The notes under the pieces were generated by a model, which was not told the DNA's origin, made no database searches, and saw only the letters and a program-made list of their open reading frames with translations. A DNA stretch of 64,000 nt, from NCBI RefSeq assembly GCF_001676385.1, contig NZ_LYVJ01000004.1, forward strand, positions 1 through 64,000, given 5' to 3'. The DNA comes from Stenotrophomonas maltophilia (GTDB taxonomy: Bacteria; Pseudomonadota; Gammaproteobacteria; Xanthomonadales; Xanthomonadaceae). Of the stretch, positions 1 through 8,067 are shown in pieces (position 1 is the first letter of the stretch; each line of letters begins with the position of its first letter). The position numbers and the translations under genes were made by a program.

Positions 1-2
1 AA

Positions 3-281
<279 letters not shown>

Positions 282-433
282 CAAGACAGTTGCTACTGGA
301 CCTGCGCCCCGGTAGCTCCGCCATGCGTGCATGATGTCGGGGCGCGGCTTGCCGCCCACGGCCGCGCAGCCCACAATCCACGCCCGGACCGTCGCCATCA
401 CGCCCATCATTCCCCGGTCCGGCCTTGGCACCT

Positions 434-937
434 ATGTCTCCCAATGCCCTGGCGCTGGTCGAGCTGCTGATCCGCGAGCGCCGTGCGCTGTCCCGCTTCA
501 TCGCGCGCTATCTCGACCCGGCCAGTACCGAGGACATCCTGCAGAACCTGTATCTGAAGGCCAGCAGCGTGCCCGGCGACCCGCCCATCCTGGAGCCGCG
601 CGGCAATCTGTACCGGATGGCCTACCATCACGCGCTCAACCGCAGCCAGGCCGAGGCCCGCGAACGACGTACCGTGGCCGAGTACGCCGCCGACATGGCC
701 GAGGCCAGTCGCGATGGTGAGGCGCAGGCGCTGGACCAGGCGCAGTTGCGCGAGATCACCCAGACCATCCTGGCCCTGCCGGCCCAGGTGCGCGAGTGCT
801 TCGTGCTTAACCGCTACCTGGGTTTGAGTGAGCGTGAAATCGCCACGCGCCAGGAAATCTCCAAGAGCCTGGTCGGCAAGCATGTGCTGCGCGCAGCGCT
901 GCTGATCCAGCAACAGCAGCAGGGAATGCGTCGATGA
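434..937 (+). CDS. FecI-like ECF RNA polymerase sigma factor
   Basis: This 167-residue protein has the two-domain layout of extracytoplasmic-function sigma factors. A region 2-like segment comes first (RFIARYLDPASTEDILQN, with the acidic DILQ motif), then NLYRMAYHHALN, a linker rich in Glu and Arg, and a region 4 helix-turn-helix (LGLSEREIATRQEISKSLV). The NLYRMA pattern is typical of the FecI/iron-starvation group. I chose ATG 434; a TTG nine bases upstream is in frame but has no better ribosome site. FecI-type factors normally sit beside a FecR anti-sigma gene and a TonB receptor. Here the next gene is a histidine kinase, which is unusual. The target promoters cannot be read from this window. 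Confidence 0.85.
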   Translation: MSPNALALVELLIRERRALSRFIARYLDPASTEDILQNLYLKASSVPGDPPILEPRGNLYRMAYHHALNRSQAEARERRTVAEYAADMAEASRDGEAQALDQAQLREITQTILALPAQVRECFVLNRYLGLSEREIATRQEISKSLVGKHVLRAALLIQQQQQGMRR

Positions 938-949
938 GCGGCGATTGCC

Positions 950-1966
950 GTGGGCAGATCGCGCCCGCCGTTGTCGGTGGGTGTCTGCATTGTCGACGCC
1001 GACGGCAACCTGCAGCTGTCCAACGACCAGATGCGCACCTATCTTTCCACCGGCAAGGTGCCCTCCACGGATCGCCCCAACCACTACCGGTGGCAGGGTA
1101 CGCATCCCGATGGCACGGCCATTGAACCGCACGACTTTGCCATCGCCCGCGCGATCCGTGGCGAGACGGTCGTGCCGGGGCTGGAATTCCAGTATCTGCA
1201 CGATGATGGCCGCCCGCGCTGGACCCGGGTCGCCGCCGCGCCGCTGCGCGATGGCAACGCCGAAGTGACCGGCGTGTTCGCCATTGCGGTGGACATCGAC
1301 GACCTCAAGCGCGCCACCGAGCGCCAGTCGGTATTGCTGGCCGAACTGCAGCACCGGGTCCGCAACATCATGGCGACCGTTCATGCGCTCGCCTGGCGCA
1401 GCCGCGAATCGGTGGGCAGCGTCGAGGAGTATGCCGAACGCCTGTGCGGGCGGCTGATGTCGCTGGCACGTACACAGCGCCTGCTGACCCGTGGCGCCAA
1501 TGCCGGCGTCTGCCTGCGCGGCATGCTCGACGGAGAAATCGCCGCCCAGGTCGCGTCGCCTGCCGTCTATCGGCTGGAGGGCGAGGACGTGCTGCTGCCG
1601 CCGAAGGCGGCGGAGGTGCTGTCGCTGGCCATCCACGAGCTGACCAGCAATGCGTTGCGCCATGGTGCGCTGGGCCACGCTGATGGCCGGATCGATGTGT
1701 CGTGGACCTTGCAGGCGGAGGACGGCGGGCCGTGGTTGAGCCTGCACTGGCGCGAGCGCCATGGGGGCGCCGGGCAGCGGGAGGCACCGCTCCAGCGTGG
1801 GCTGGGCCGGGCCCTGATCGAGCAGCGTGTGCCGTATGAACTGGCCGGCCGGGGGGAGTTGCGCTTCGGGCCGGAGGGGCTCGATGCGTGGATCCGCTTC
1901 CCGCTGCGGGAGCGCGGCAGCCTGCTGCAGACCGATGCGCCCGAGGCCGGGGTAGAGGGCAAATAG
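950..1966 (+). CDS. PAS-domain HWE-family sensor histidine kinase
   Basis: This soluble kinase of about 338 residues has no membrane segment. Residues about 8-125 form a PAS-like sensor ending in VDIDDLKRA. The phosphoacceptor helix LLAELQHRVRNIMATVHALA (about 130-150) follows, then the N-box HELTSNALRHGALG and a W-R-E motif (LHWRERHGG). The HxxxN phosphoacceptor box and the WxE motif define the HWE group. It starts 12 nt after the sigma-factor stop in the same frame, so the two genes are probably co-transcribed and may act together. The start is uncertain: GTG 950 has no clear ribosome site. An ATG overlapping the sigma stop (934, ATGA) lies in another frame that runs to 1125, so a frameshift near 940-960 is possible. 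Confidence 0.8.
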   Translation: MGRSRPPLSVGVCIVDADGNLQLSNDQMRTYLSTGKVPSTDRPNHYRWQGTHPDGTAIEPHDFAIARAIRGETVVPGLEFQYLHDDGRPRWTRVAAAPLRDGNAEVTGVFAIAVDIDDLKRATERQSVLLAELQHRVRNIMATVHALAWRSRESVGSVEEYAERLCGRLMSLARTQRLLTRGANAGVCLRGMLDGEIAAQVASPAVYRLEGEDVLLPPKAAEVLSLAIHELTSNALRHGALGHADGRIDVSWTLQAEDGGPWLSLHWRERHGGAGQREAPLQRGLGRALIEQRVPYELAGRGELRFGPEGLDAWIRFPLRERGSLLQTDAPEAGVEGK

Positions 1967-1975
1967 GCATTTATC

Positions 1976-1995
1976 CCCAATTTGGACAAATTGGG
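1976..1995. promoter_or_regulatory. Perfect 20-bp palindrome, probable antitoxin operator
   Basis: CCCAATTTG-GA-CAAATTGGG is a perfect inverted repeat with 9-bp arms and a 2-bp centre. A TATAGT hexamer follows directly and could be the -10 box. It lies 36 bp upstream of the antitoxin start, where Phd/YefM-type antitoxins bind to repress their own operon. Its AT-rich character stands out from the surrounding GC-rich DNA. Confidence 0.6.
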
Positions 1996-2031
1996 TATAG
2001 TGGCCCTGTCCATCCTGCCCTGGAGCCTGCC

Positions 2032-2373
2032 ATGACCCTGCCACTGGATCTGCCCGGCCTTGAGAAGGCCCCGGCCTCGTCGGTGAAAACCCGTGGCTGG
2101 CCGAGCCTGATGCGCACCGTGCGCGAGAAGCAGGCACTGGTCATCACCAACCACAACCATCCCGAAGCGGTGATCGTGGACATCCGCACCTACCAGGAGC
2201 TGCTGGCCAAGGCCGCCGAGGGGGACGCCGGCGAGCGCAGCGAGGAGTTGTTGCGCCTGCGCGGCGCGTTCGACCAGACCCTGGCCAGCCTGCAGCAGGG
2301 GGAGGGCCTGGGCAAGGTGCTGGGCCAGCCGATCCGCCGCGGCCGCAAGGTCGTGCTCGGCCGTTCGCTCTGA
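2032..2373 (+). CDS. Phd/YefM-like type II antitoxin
   Basis: This 113-residue protein has a central stretch (SLMRTVREKQALVITNHNHP then EAVIVDIRTYQELL) that matches the Phd/YefM fold: an N-terminal DNA-binding part followed by 'V-ITNHN-PEAVIV' and an amphipathic helix. The Arg/Lys-rich C-terminus (IRRGRKVVLGRSL) may form the toxin-binding tail. ATG 2032 follows a CTGGAG ribosome site. The stop lies 3 nt before the toxin start, so the pair is translationally linked. The palindrome at 1976-1995 is the likely autoregulatory operator. Phd/YefM antitoxins usually partner Doc- or RelE-type toxins, so pairing with a zeta-like kinase is uncommon. Confidence 0.75.
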   Translation: MTLPLDLPGLEKAPASSVKTRGWPSLMRTVREKQALVITNHNHPEAVIVDIRTYQELLAKAAEGDAGERSEELLRLRGAFDQTLASLQQGEGLGKVLGQPIRRGRKVVLGRSL

Positions 2374-2376
2374 CCG

Positions 2377-3000
2377 ATGGGGCGGATCCTGGTGCTTGCC
2401 GGCGTCAATGGCGCCGGCAAGAGTTCGCTGTTGGGCACGTGGCTGGAAGCCGAGGGGCTGAGCTGGTTCAACCCTGATTCGTTTACCCGTCGCCTGGTCG
2501 AGGCCGGTTGGCCGCTGCCCGAGGCCAACGCCGAGGCCTGGCAGGAAGGGACGCGACGGTTGCGCCAGGCCATGGCCGGCGATAGCGATTTCGCCTTCGA
2601 GACCACGCTGGGGGGAAACACCATTCCCCGCCTGTTGCGAGAGGCCTGCGACCATCACCACGTGGCGATCTGGTTCTGCGGCCTGGCCACGGTTGAACTG
2701 CACATCGCCCGCGTTGCCGCGCGGGTGGCCGCCGGTGGCCACGACATCCCGGTGGAGAAGATCCAGGCGCGCTTCGATTCGGCACGCGAGAACCTGTTGG
2801 CGCTGCTGCCGCACCTGGCCGAACTGCATGTCTACGACAACAGTGCACCGGCCGATGCTGCGGGGTGCGCCGAGCCCCTGCCGGTGCTGGCGATGGCGCA
2901 TGGGCAGCTGCAGTATCCGGTTTCGGTGGCCGAACTGTTGCACACCCCGGACTGGGCCAAGCCCATCGTGATGCGCGCGATGGAACTCAACACGCTGTAG
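2377..3000 (+). CDS. Zeta-toxin-like P-loop kinase
   Basis: This 207-residue single-domain P-loop protein has a Walker A motif at the extreme N-terminus (LVLAGVNGAGKSSLL, residues about 5-19). An FNPDSFTRRL segment and FAFETTLGG follow; these correspond to the zeta-toxin motif order (NPD near the substrate site, then ETT). Zeta/PezT toxins phosphorylate UDP-N-acetylglucosamine and block peptidoglycan synthesis, and some relatives act on other substrates. Only the fold and motif order are visible here, so the substrate is inferred. The gene starts 3 nt after the antitoxin stop. Its own TAG stop is the first part of a SMAG palindrome. A chromosomal metabolic kinase is an alternative, but the antitoxin neighbour argues against it. 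Confidence 0.75.
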   Translation: MGRILVLAGVNGAGKSSLLGTWLEAEGLSWFNPDSFTRRLVEAGWPLPEANAEAWQEGTRRLRQAMAGDSDFAFETTLGGNTIPRLLREACDHHHVAIWFCGLATVELHIARVAARVAAGGHDIPVEKIQARFDSARENLLALLPHLAELHVYDNSAPADAAGCAEPLPVLAMAHGQLQYPVSVAELLHTPDWAKPIVMRAMELNTL

Positions 3001-3016
3001 CCGAGCCCATGCTCGG
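2997..3016 (+). repeat. SMAG-type palindrome overlapping the toxin stop codon
   Basis: GTAG followed by CCGAGC-CCAT-GCTCGG forms a 6-bp stem of the SMAG type. The TAG of its GTAG head is the stop codon of the zeta-like gene. It lies between convergent genes and may stabilise or end the transcript. Confidence 0.7.
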
Positions 3017-3050
3017 CGGCCTTCTCAGGCCCGGCGAACATGGAACCGCC

Positions 3051-3740
3051 CTAGGGCACGTAGCTCATCTCCGCCTGGAAGCGCAGCAGCTCGCTGCGTG
3101 CCTGCTGCACCAGCCCCGAGGGCAGCACGACGTCCGGCAGTGCCCCTGCGGCCGCGAACGACGTCACCGGGCGCATCAGCAGGTACTGTGTGGCCGGGCC
3201 ACCGATGCGCAGGCGGTACCAGCTCTGCCGCCCTTTGCCCGTCGCGGCCTGTGTGGTGATTGCACGTTCGAATGCGGCCTCCTGCCCGGGCCAGACCTCA
3301 TACGTGTCCAGTGCGAGGAAAGGCGAGGTATCCGGCACCGGCGCCCCCCGGCTGGCGGCCTCGATGCGCATGAAGATGCCATGGCTGCGGAAGTCGGCAT
3401 GCGGGGTGACGTTCACCGCATTGTCGGCGGCATCGGCGGCGGGCGCGACGGCATGGTCGAAGTCCTGCAGCGCGTGTCCAAAGGTGCCATCCATGAACTG
3501 GCCAAGCCGGTCGCCGAGCACGAACGTCCAGCCGTACCAGGTCCAGGTGTCGCGGTTGTCCCTGTGCCAGCCAAGGTGGCGCTGGTAGCCGGTCGCGAAG
3601 GCGTCCGCCTGGCCCGGCTTGGGTTGCAGCGTGACGATGCGCGCATAGGGCCCGGACGCGGTCCCGGCGAATGCGGCCTGCGGGAGCGCCGGGAGACAGA
3701 GCAGCAGCGCGAACACGGCACGACGCAATGCAAAGGGCAT
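3051..3740 (-). CDS. Secreted protein of unknown function
   Basis: The 229-residue product begins with a clear Sec signal peptide (RRAVFALLLCLPALPQAAFA, cleavage before GTASG). The mature part contains two similar halves, each opening with a strand ending in a 'PGQ' turn (TLQPKPGQADAF and DTYEVWPGQEAAF). That suggests two repeats of a ferredoxin-like dimeric alpha-beta barrel such as the NIPSNAP or ABM type. No catalytic motif is recognisable. ATG 3740 is preceded by TGGAGGAACC, a strong ribosome site, so longer upstream starts are unlikely. It diverges from the next secreted protein gene with about 120 bp between starts. Function unknown; the fold suggestion is an inference from the internal similarity. 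Confidence 0.7.
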   Translation of the reverse strand: MPFALRRAVFALLLCLPALPQAAFAGTASGPYARIVTLQPKPGQADAFATGYQRHLGWHRDNRDTWTWYGWTFVLGDRLGQFMDGTFGHALQDFDHAVAPAADAADNAVNVTPHADFRSHGIFMRIEAASRGAPVPDTSPFLALDTYEVWPGQEAAFERAITTQAATGKGRQSWYRLRIGGPATQYLLMRPVTSFAAAGALPDVVLPSGLVQQARSELLRFQAEMSYVP

Positions 3741-3859
3741 GGTTCCTCCACGCTTGGACCGGTGGGCGAACGATAGCAGCACGGGCCGGACGTGCGGAGG
3801 GGCCCGCATCGCCCGCCAGGCCGTTGCAGTATGCTGCGGATACATTCAAGGAGGATGTC

Positions 3860-4456
3860 ATGCACGGATCCGCAGTTCTCCATTCAGCCCCGATGCGCCT
3901 GGCGTTGGCCCTGCTGGCGTTGTCCAGCCTGCCGGCCGCAGTCGCGGCGGTCCCACCGCCCAGCCTGGTGCAGGCGTTCCACGCAGCCGAGGCCAATCTC
4001 CGGCGCATTCCGGGCGACGACATCGAATCGGATTTCCGCCCAGTCTGGACCGGCGTTGCCGATCTGGATGGCGACGGTCAGGCCGAGGTCGTGTACTTCT
4101 ACACCTCCACCTACAGCGGTGGAACCTTCGCGCAGAGCAATAGGGTGGCGGTGATGACGGCCCTGGCGGCGAACGACCCGCGTGGCCAGGAGAATCCGAA
4201 GAGCCTGTCGCCGGTCGATGCCGAGGATTACGCCGCCATCCGCAGGTACGGCTATGGCGATGATGCGAAGTTGCAGATTCCCGGCGCCGTGCAATCGCTT
4301 CGCATCGAAGGCGGCCGGATCATGGTCAATTTCAGGGTCACCGCCGGGGCCACCGTCTGCGAATGGAAGCGCCCGAACGAGCGCGACTGTCCCCCCGAGG
4401 GCGACTACACCTGGACCCTGCGCTGGACGCCGGGAACACTGGCCCGCGTGCCGTAG
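3860..4456 (+). CDS. Exported protein of unknown function with acidic DGDGQ motif
   Basis: This 198-residue protein has an N-terminal hydrophobic export segment (LALALLALSSLPAAVAA). The mature part carries GVADLDGDGQAEVVYFYTST, an FG-GAP/EF-hand-like calcium-binding loop (D-x-D-x-D-G-x), and ends in a beta-rich domain with two cysteines (TVCEWK and RDCPPEG) that could form a disulfide in the periplasm. ATG 3860 is preceded by AAGGAGGA. No family name can be assigned with confidence. It is probably a lone transcription unit, with a convergent transporter gene downstream. Confidence 0.65.
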   Translation: MHGSAVLHSAPMRLALALLALSSLPAAVAAVPPPSLVQAFHAAEANLRRIPGDDIESDFRPVWTGVADLDGDGQAEVVYFYTSTYSGGTFAQSNRVAVMTALAANDPRGQENPKSLSPVDAEDYAAIRRYGYGDDAKLQIPGAVQSLRIEGGRIMVNFRVTAGATVCEWKRPNERDCPPEGDYTWTLRWTPGTLARVP

Positions 4457-4489
4457 CGCCGGGCGCGTGCCCGACGCAGGGTGCGGTCA

Positions 4490-5977
4490 TCAGGCGGGCT
4501 TCACCTGCTCGGCCTCCACCGCCTCCGGCAGCGGGGGCAGGGCGGGGTCCACGGTTACCGGCACATCACTCTTCAGCAGTGCAGCGGCTTCCTTGTCGCT
4601 GCCGACCGCCGGCGGCGAACCGCGCAGCGGCAGGCCGGCGGTTTCCTTCACGAACAGCATGGTCACCAGGCCGATCACGGCCGCACCCATCAGGTAGTAG
4701 GCCGGCACCAGCGGATCGCCCGTGCGTTCCACCAGCCACGCCGTCAACAGGGGCGTGGTGCCACCAAACAGCGACACGGACACGTTGAAGGCGATCGACA
4801 GCGCGCTGTAGCGCACCGGGGTATAGAACAGCGCCGGCAGCGTGGACGGCATCGAACTGGTGAAGCACACCAGCGCCAGGCCCAGCAGCATCAGGCCGAG
4901 GAAGATCAGCCCGTCGTGGCCGCTGCCGACCAGCAGCAGGCACGGTACCGCCAGCACCAGCAGCGCGATGCAGGCGCCGATGATCATCGGGCGACGGCCC
5001 AGCTTGTCGCTGAACACCCCGCCGACGATGTTCAGCGGCATCATCACCAGCATCACGATGATGATCAGCAGCAGGCCCTTGCTTTCGGCATAGCCCATGG
5101 TGACGCTGAGGTAGCTGGGCATGTAGGTCAGCAGCATGTAATCGGTGACGTTGAACACCAGTACCAGGCCCATGCAGACCAGCAGCTGGCGCCCGTGCAC
5201 CCGGAACAGTGCGCCCAGCCCGGGGCGGTCGTGCTCGCGCTTCTCCGCTTCATCGGCGAAGGCACGGAAGGCCGGGGTTTCTTCCAGCTTCATGCGCATG
5301 TACAGGCCGAGCAGGCCCAGCGGGCCGGCTACCAGGAACGGGATGCGCCAACCCCAGTCCAGCATCTGCTCGCTGCCCAGCAACATGTGCAGCGCGGTCA
5401 CCGTACCGGCGCCGGCGATGTAGCCGCCCAGCGTGCCGAACTCCAGCCAGCTGCCCATCAGGCCGCGATTGCGGTCGGTGGAATATTCGGCGATGAACGT
5501 GGCCGCGCCGCCGTACTCGCCCCCGGTGGAGAAGCCCTGTACCACGCGTGCCAGCAGCAACAGCGCCGGTGCCCAGAGGCCGATGCGCTCATAGGAGGGA
5601 ATCAGGCCGATCGCAAACGTGCCCAGCGCCATCAGGATCATGGTGAAGGCCAGCACTTTCTGGCGGCCGTAGCGATCACCCAGCGGGCCGAACACCAGCC
5701 CACCCAGTGGCCGTACCAGGAACGCTACGGTGAAAGTGGCGAACGCGGCGATCACCTGCGCGGTCGGATTGCTGGACGGAAAGAACACCTGGCCGAGGGT
5801 GACGGCCAGATAGCCGTAGACACCGAAGTCGAACCACTCCATGGCATTGCCGAGTGCGGCGGCGCCGACGGCGCGCTTGAGCATGGGGGTGTCGACAACG
5901 GTGATCTCGTCGACCTTGAGGTGGCGGCGGCGCTTGAACCAGCCGAAATGGGCATGTGCCTCGGGTGTGTCCTGCAT
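4490..5977 (-). CDS. proP: ProP-type MFS proline/glycine betaine:H+ symporter
   Basis: This 495-residue inner-membrane protein has about twelve hydrophobic segments and the metabolite:H+ symporter signatures of the MFS: GNAMEWFDFGVYGYLA in the first helix, RPLGGLVFGPLGDRYGRQK in loop 2-3, and GFSTGGEYGGAATFIAEY in helices 4-5. This matches ProP, which imports proline and betaines for osmoprotection. E. coli ProP has a C-terminal coiled coil; here the tail is Pro/Ala/Val-rich and shows no heptads, so osmotic gating may differ, or the substrate may be a related dicarboxylate. ATG 5977 follows AGGGAGCCC... reading leftward. The gene stands alone with a long leader region upstream. Confidence 0.85.
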   Translation of the reverse strand: MQDTPEAHAHFGWFKRRRHLKVDEITVVDTPMLKRAVGAAALGNAMEWFDFGVYGYLAVTLGQVFFPSSNPTAQVIAAFATFTVAFLVRPLGGLVFGPLGDRYGRQKVLAFTMILMALGTFAIGLIPSYERIGLWAPALLLLARVVQGFSTGGEYGGAATFIAEYSTDRNRGLMGSWLEFGTLGGYIAGAGTVTALHMLLGSEQMLDWGWRIPFLVAGPLGLLGLYMRMKLEETPAFRAFADEAEKREHDRPGLGALFRVHGRQLLVCMGLVLVFNVTDYMLLTYMPSYLSVTMGYAESKGLLLIIIVMLVMMPLNIVGGVFSDKLGRRPMIIGACIALLVLAVPCLLLVGSGHDGLIFLGLMLLGLALVCFTSSMPSTLPALFYTPVRYSALSIAFNVSVSLFGGTTPLLTAWLVERTGDPLVPAYYLMGAAVIGLVTMLFVKETAGLPLRGSPPAVGSDKEAAALLKSDVPVTVDPALPPLPEAVEAEQVKPA

Positions 5978-6543
5978 GGAGGGCTCCCTTGTAGGTATGG
6001 AATCGGGGAATGGGCGGTAGGTGATGTGTCCCGGAAAATCGGAAACGGCGATGCAGGCGCAAGCGGCGCAGGGGCATCGGGGGCGGCGTGGGGCCGGGAA
6101 ATGTGGGCAGGCCGAACGCCACGCGCACGGCAAGGCACGGCCGCAGGGCCGGAAGCGTGGCAACGGCCTCACGACGGCGCGCGATCAGCGCCGGAAGTCA
6201 CAGCGTCGTGGGAGATGCAGGCAGCATGCCCGCAGGCGTCATCCGCCGGGATCCAGCGCGAGGCGATGGAAGTGCACGGCGGGAGCATTGGCAAGTGAAG
6301 CGCCGGTCGGCAGTGCTTCCCGCGTAACAGGTGTGCCCGTTACGTAGTAGGTCGTGTCGATCATCCGTTCATGATAGCTGCTTCGACGTGAGCGTGCGGC
6401 GAAGCGGGCTGATCTGCACGCTGTGTTCCACGTCGCCTGTTCATGCCGGCGTGATGCTGACGCAGGTTCAACATCGCTTGGCCGCGCCGCTCACGCCTTG
6501 CTGTCTAGGGTGGAGGCAAACGCCCTGCAGAAGGAGAAGCGCA
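5978..6543. other. 566-bp intergenic region between divergent genes
   Basis: It holds the promoters of the ProP gene (leftward) and the host-attachment-family gene (rightward). Short reading frames here have no convincing start, ribosome site or recognisable product. The only clear element is the palindrome at 6324-6343. Confidence 0.6.
6324..6343. promoter_or_regulatory. 20-bp near-perfect palindrome in divergent promoter region
   Basis: GTAACAGG-TGTG-CCCGTTAC has eight-base arms with one mismatch, the size and symmetry of a dimeric repressor site (TetR-like). It lies about 200 bp upstream of the gene at 6544 and about 345 bp upstream of the ProP gene. No regulator gene is adjacent. Confidence 0.4.
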
Positions 6544-6960
6544 ATGACCCGTCGCATTCCCGAAGGCACGCTCATCGTCGTTGCCGACGCCGGCTCGGCC
6601 CGCGTGTTCATCAACGTGGGAAACGAGCATCGGCTGGCGTTGAAGCAGGAAGGCGAACTGCGCCTGCAGGACCTCAGTGAGCATGGCATCTCCGGGCAGG
6701 GGCCGGGAGGCACCGTACCGAAGGACATGTCCGTCTCCCAGCTCAACGAAGCAACCTTTGCCAAGCAGGTGGCCGAGCAGCTCAACGAGGATGCATTGAA
6801 CAACCGCTATCGGCATCTGGTGCTGGTCGCAGACCCGACCACGCTGGGACGCATCCGTCCCCTCCTGCACAAGGAAGCGCAGGCGCGCCTGCTCGGCGAT
6901 ATCGCCAAGGACCTGACCAACGTGCCGCTGGAAGACATCCAACGCACGCTCGCGGGGTAA
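6544..6960 (+). CDS. Host attachment family protein
   Basis: This 138-residue cytoplasmic protein begins with a strand typical of the family annotated as 'required for attachment to host cells' (eRF1/baeRF-like fold): IPEGTLIVVADAGSARVF. It ends with HLVLVADPTTLGRIRPLLHKE and a final DLTNVPLEDIQRTL helix. Family members are short single-domain proteins of about this length; the name comes from Agrobacterium genetics and the biochemical role is not settled. A good AGAAGGAG site precedes ATG 6544. The thioredoxin-like gene starts 5 nt after its stop, so the two are probably one operon. Confidence 0.8.
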   Translation: MTRRIPEGTLIVVADAGSARVFINVGNEHRLALKQEGELRLQDLSEHGISGQGPGGTVPKDMSVSQLNEATFAKQVAEQLNEDALNNRYRHLVLVADPTTLGRIRPLLHKEAQARLLGDIAKDLTNVPLEDIQRTLAG

Positions 6961-6965
6961 GCCGG

Positions 6966-7289
6966 ATGCCCTTCATGCGTGACCCGCTTTCCCGGGAGCC
7001 AAGCCGTGCGGATGTCGAGGCGCAGGCGGGTTGGCACCTGCTCGAATTCGGCGCGACCTGGTGCGGTCATTGCCAAGTGGCGCAGCCTGCGCTGCAGGCA
7101 TTTGTGGGTGCCAGCGATCTTCTCCATTCGAAGATCGAAGACGGCAAGGGCAAGCCGCTGGGCCGCTCCTTCAAGGTGAAACTGTGGCCGACCCTCGTGC
7201 TGCTGCATGACGGGAAGGAGGTCGCGCGAGTGGTTCGCCCGGTGTCCAGCGCGGACCTGGCCACGCTGCAGGGCGCGTTGCCGGGGTGA
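6966..7289 (+). CDS. Thioredoxin-family protein
   Basis: This short 107-residue thioredoxin fold has the active site WCGHC at residues 32-36 after a LLEFGATWC strand. A KLWPTLVLLHDGKEV segment supplies the cis-proline. There is no signal peptide, so it should act in the cytoplasm as a dithiol reductant or a private partner of a neighbouring protein. WCGHC is closer to the disulfide-isomerase active site than the WCGPC of housekeeping thioredoxin. It follows the host-attachment-family gene by 5 nt, which suggests co-expression. Confidence 0.85.
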   Translation: MPFMRDPLSREPSRADVEAQAGWHLLEFGATWCGHCQVAQPALQAFVGASDLLHSKIEDGKGKPLGRSFKVKLWPTLVLLHDGKEVARVVRPVSSADLATLQGALPG

Positions 7290-7311
7290 TGGGCGCCGGT
7301 AGCCAGCGCCA

Positions 7312-7902
7312 CTATCGCAACGGATAGAACGGTTCGACCAGTCGCGTGCCGGTCGCCTTGTCGCCCTCGAACGACAGCTCGAAGGCGCCGCCCCACAGGG
7401 TTCCGGGATGGTCGAGCACCTGCAGCGTTTCCATGCGCAGCGATGGCATGCCGATCAGTGCCGCCGCCTCATCGCGGGTGACCCAACGGTACGCCTTGTC
7501 GGCGGTCGCGGCCGGGGGCTGGCCAGCGCGCAGCTCGGCGCGGTAATGCTGGCGGAAGGACACCGCATCGTGCGCCGGGTCCGGCGGGTCTTCGTTGAAT
7601 CGATAGCTGAAGATGCCGGCCAGCCTGACCGCGGAGATCTGCAGGCCAAGCTCCGCAGCCAGCCCCCGCAGCGCCTGTTGCAGGCTCTGCTTGCGATTGG
7701 CGCGCACCGCGGGGGTCATCCAGCCACTCGGGTTGCGCTCCAGCAGCAGCCGGCCCTGGTCGTCGGTGACCAGCAGGCGCAGGATGGTGTAATCATCCTG
7801 CGGCGCCCGGGCGGAAGCCGGCACGGCCGGCGGCGCAGCCAGGCATACCGCCGGGCCGAGCAGGCCTGCCATCACCATCCATCGTGCCACGCTGGCGACC
7901 AT
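7312..7902 (-). CDS. Secreted NUDIX-like protein
   Basis: This 196-residue protein has a signal peptide (MVMAGLLGPAVCLAA) and a NUDIX-like domain: YTILRLLVTDDQGRLLLERN, GWMTPAVRANRKQSLQQALRGLAAELGL, then LAGIFSYRF. The NUDIX box (GX5EX7REUXEEXGU) is degenerate: the AL-RGLAAELGL helix is present, but the REXXEE acidic residues are mostly replaced by Gln and Ala. Metal-dependent pyrophosphatase activity is therefore doubtful. Export of a NUDIX fold is also unusual. ATG 7902 gives the signal peptide directly at the N-terminus; the longer open frame upstream is rejected. It converges with the thioredoxin-like gene. Confidence 0.65.
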   Translation of the reverse strand: MVASVARWMVMAGLLGPAVCLAAPPAVPASARAPQDDYTILRLLVTDDQGRLLLERNPSGWMTPAVRANRKQSLQQALRGLAAELGLQISAVRLAGIFSYRFNEDPPDPAHDAVSFRQHYRAELRAGQPPAATADKAYRWVTRDEAAALIGMPSLRMETLQVLDHPGTLWGGAFELSFEGDKATGTRLVEPFYPLR

Positions 7903-8067
7903 GCGTGCTCTCCCGGGTGTGCGCGCAGGGTAGGGCGGGGGCAGGGCGTTCGACAAGTACCGGACCCGCTTGCCGCGTAGCCCGGCAAGGGGCGGGCAAT
8001 GCCGCCGACCGCTGCCTCCGCCCGGGTCGGCGCGCAATGCACGCGGCCCCGGGTCGAAGGCAAGGCC

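Noticed and set aside
407..2137. 576-codon open frame on the minus strand
   Set aside because: It lies opposite the sigma factor and kinase genes, whose motifs are clear; antisense frames stay open by chance in GC-rich DNA.
4481..6298. 605-codon open frame opposite the ProP gene
   Set aside because: Low-complexity His/Gln/Arg composition and no domain; it is a shadow of the transporter gene.
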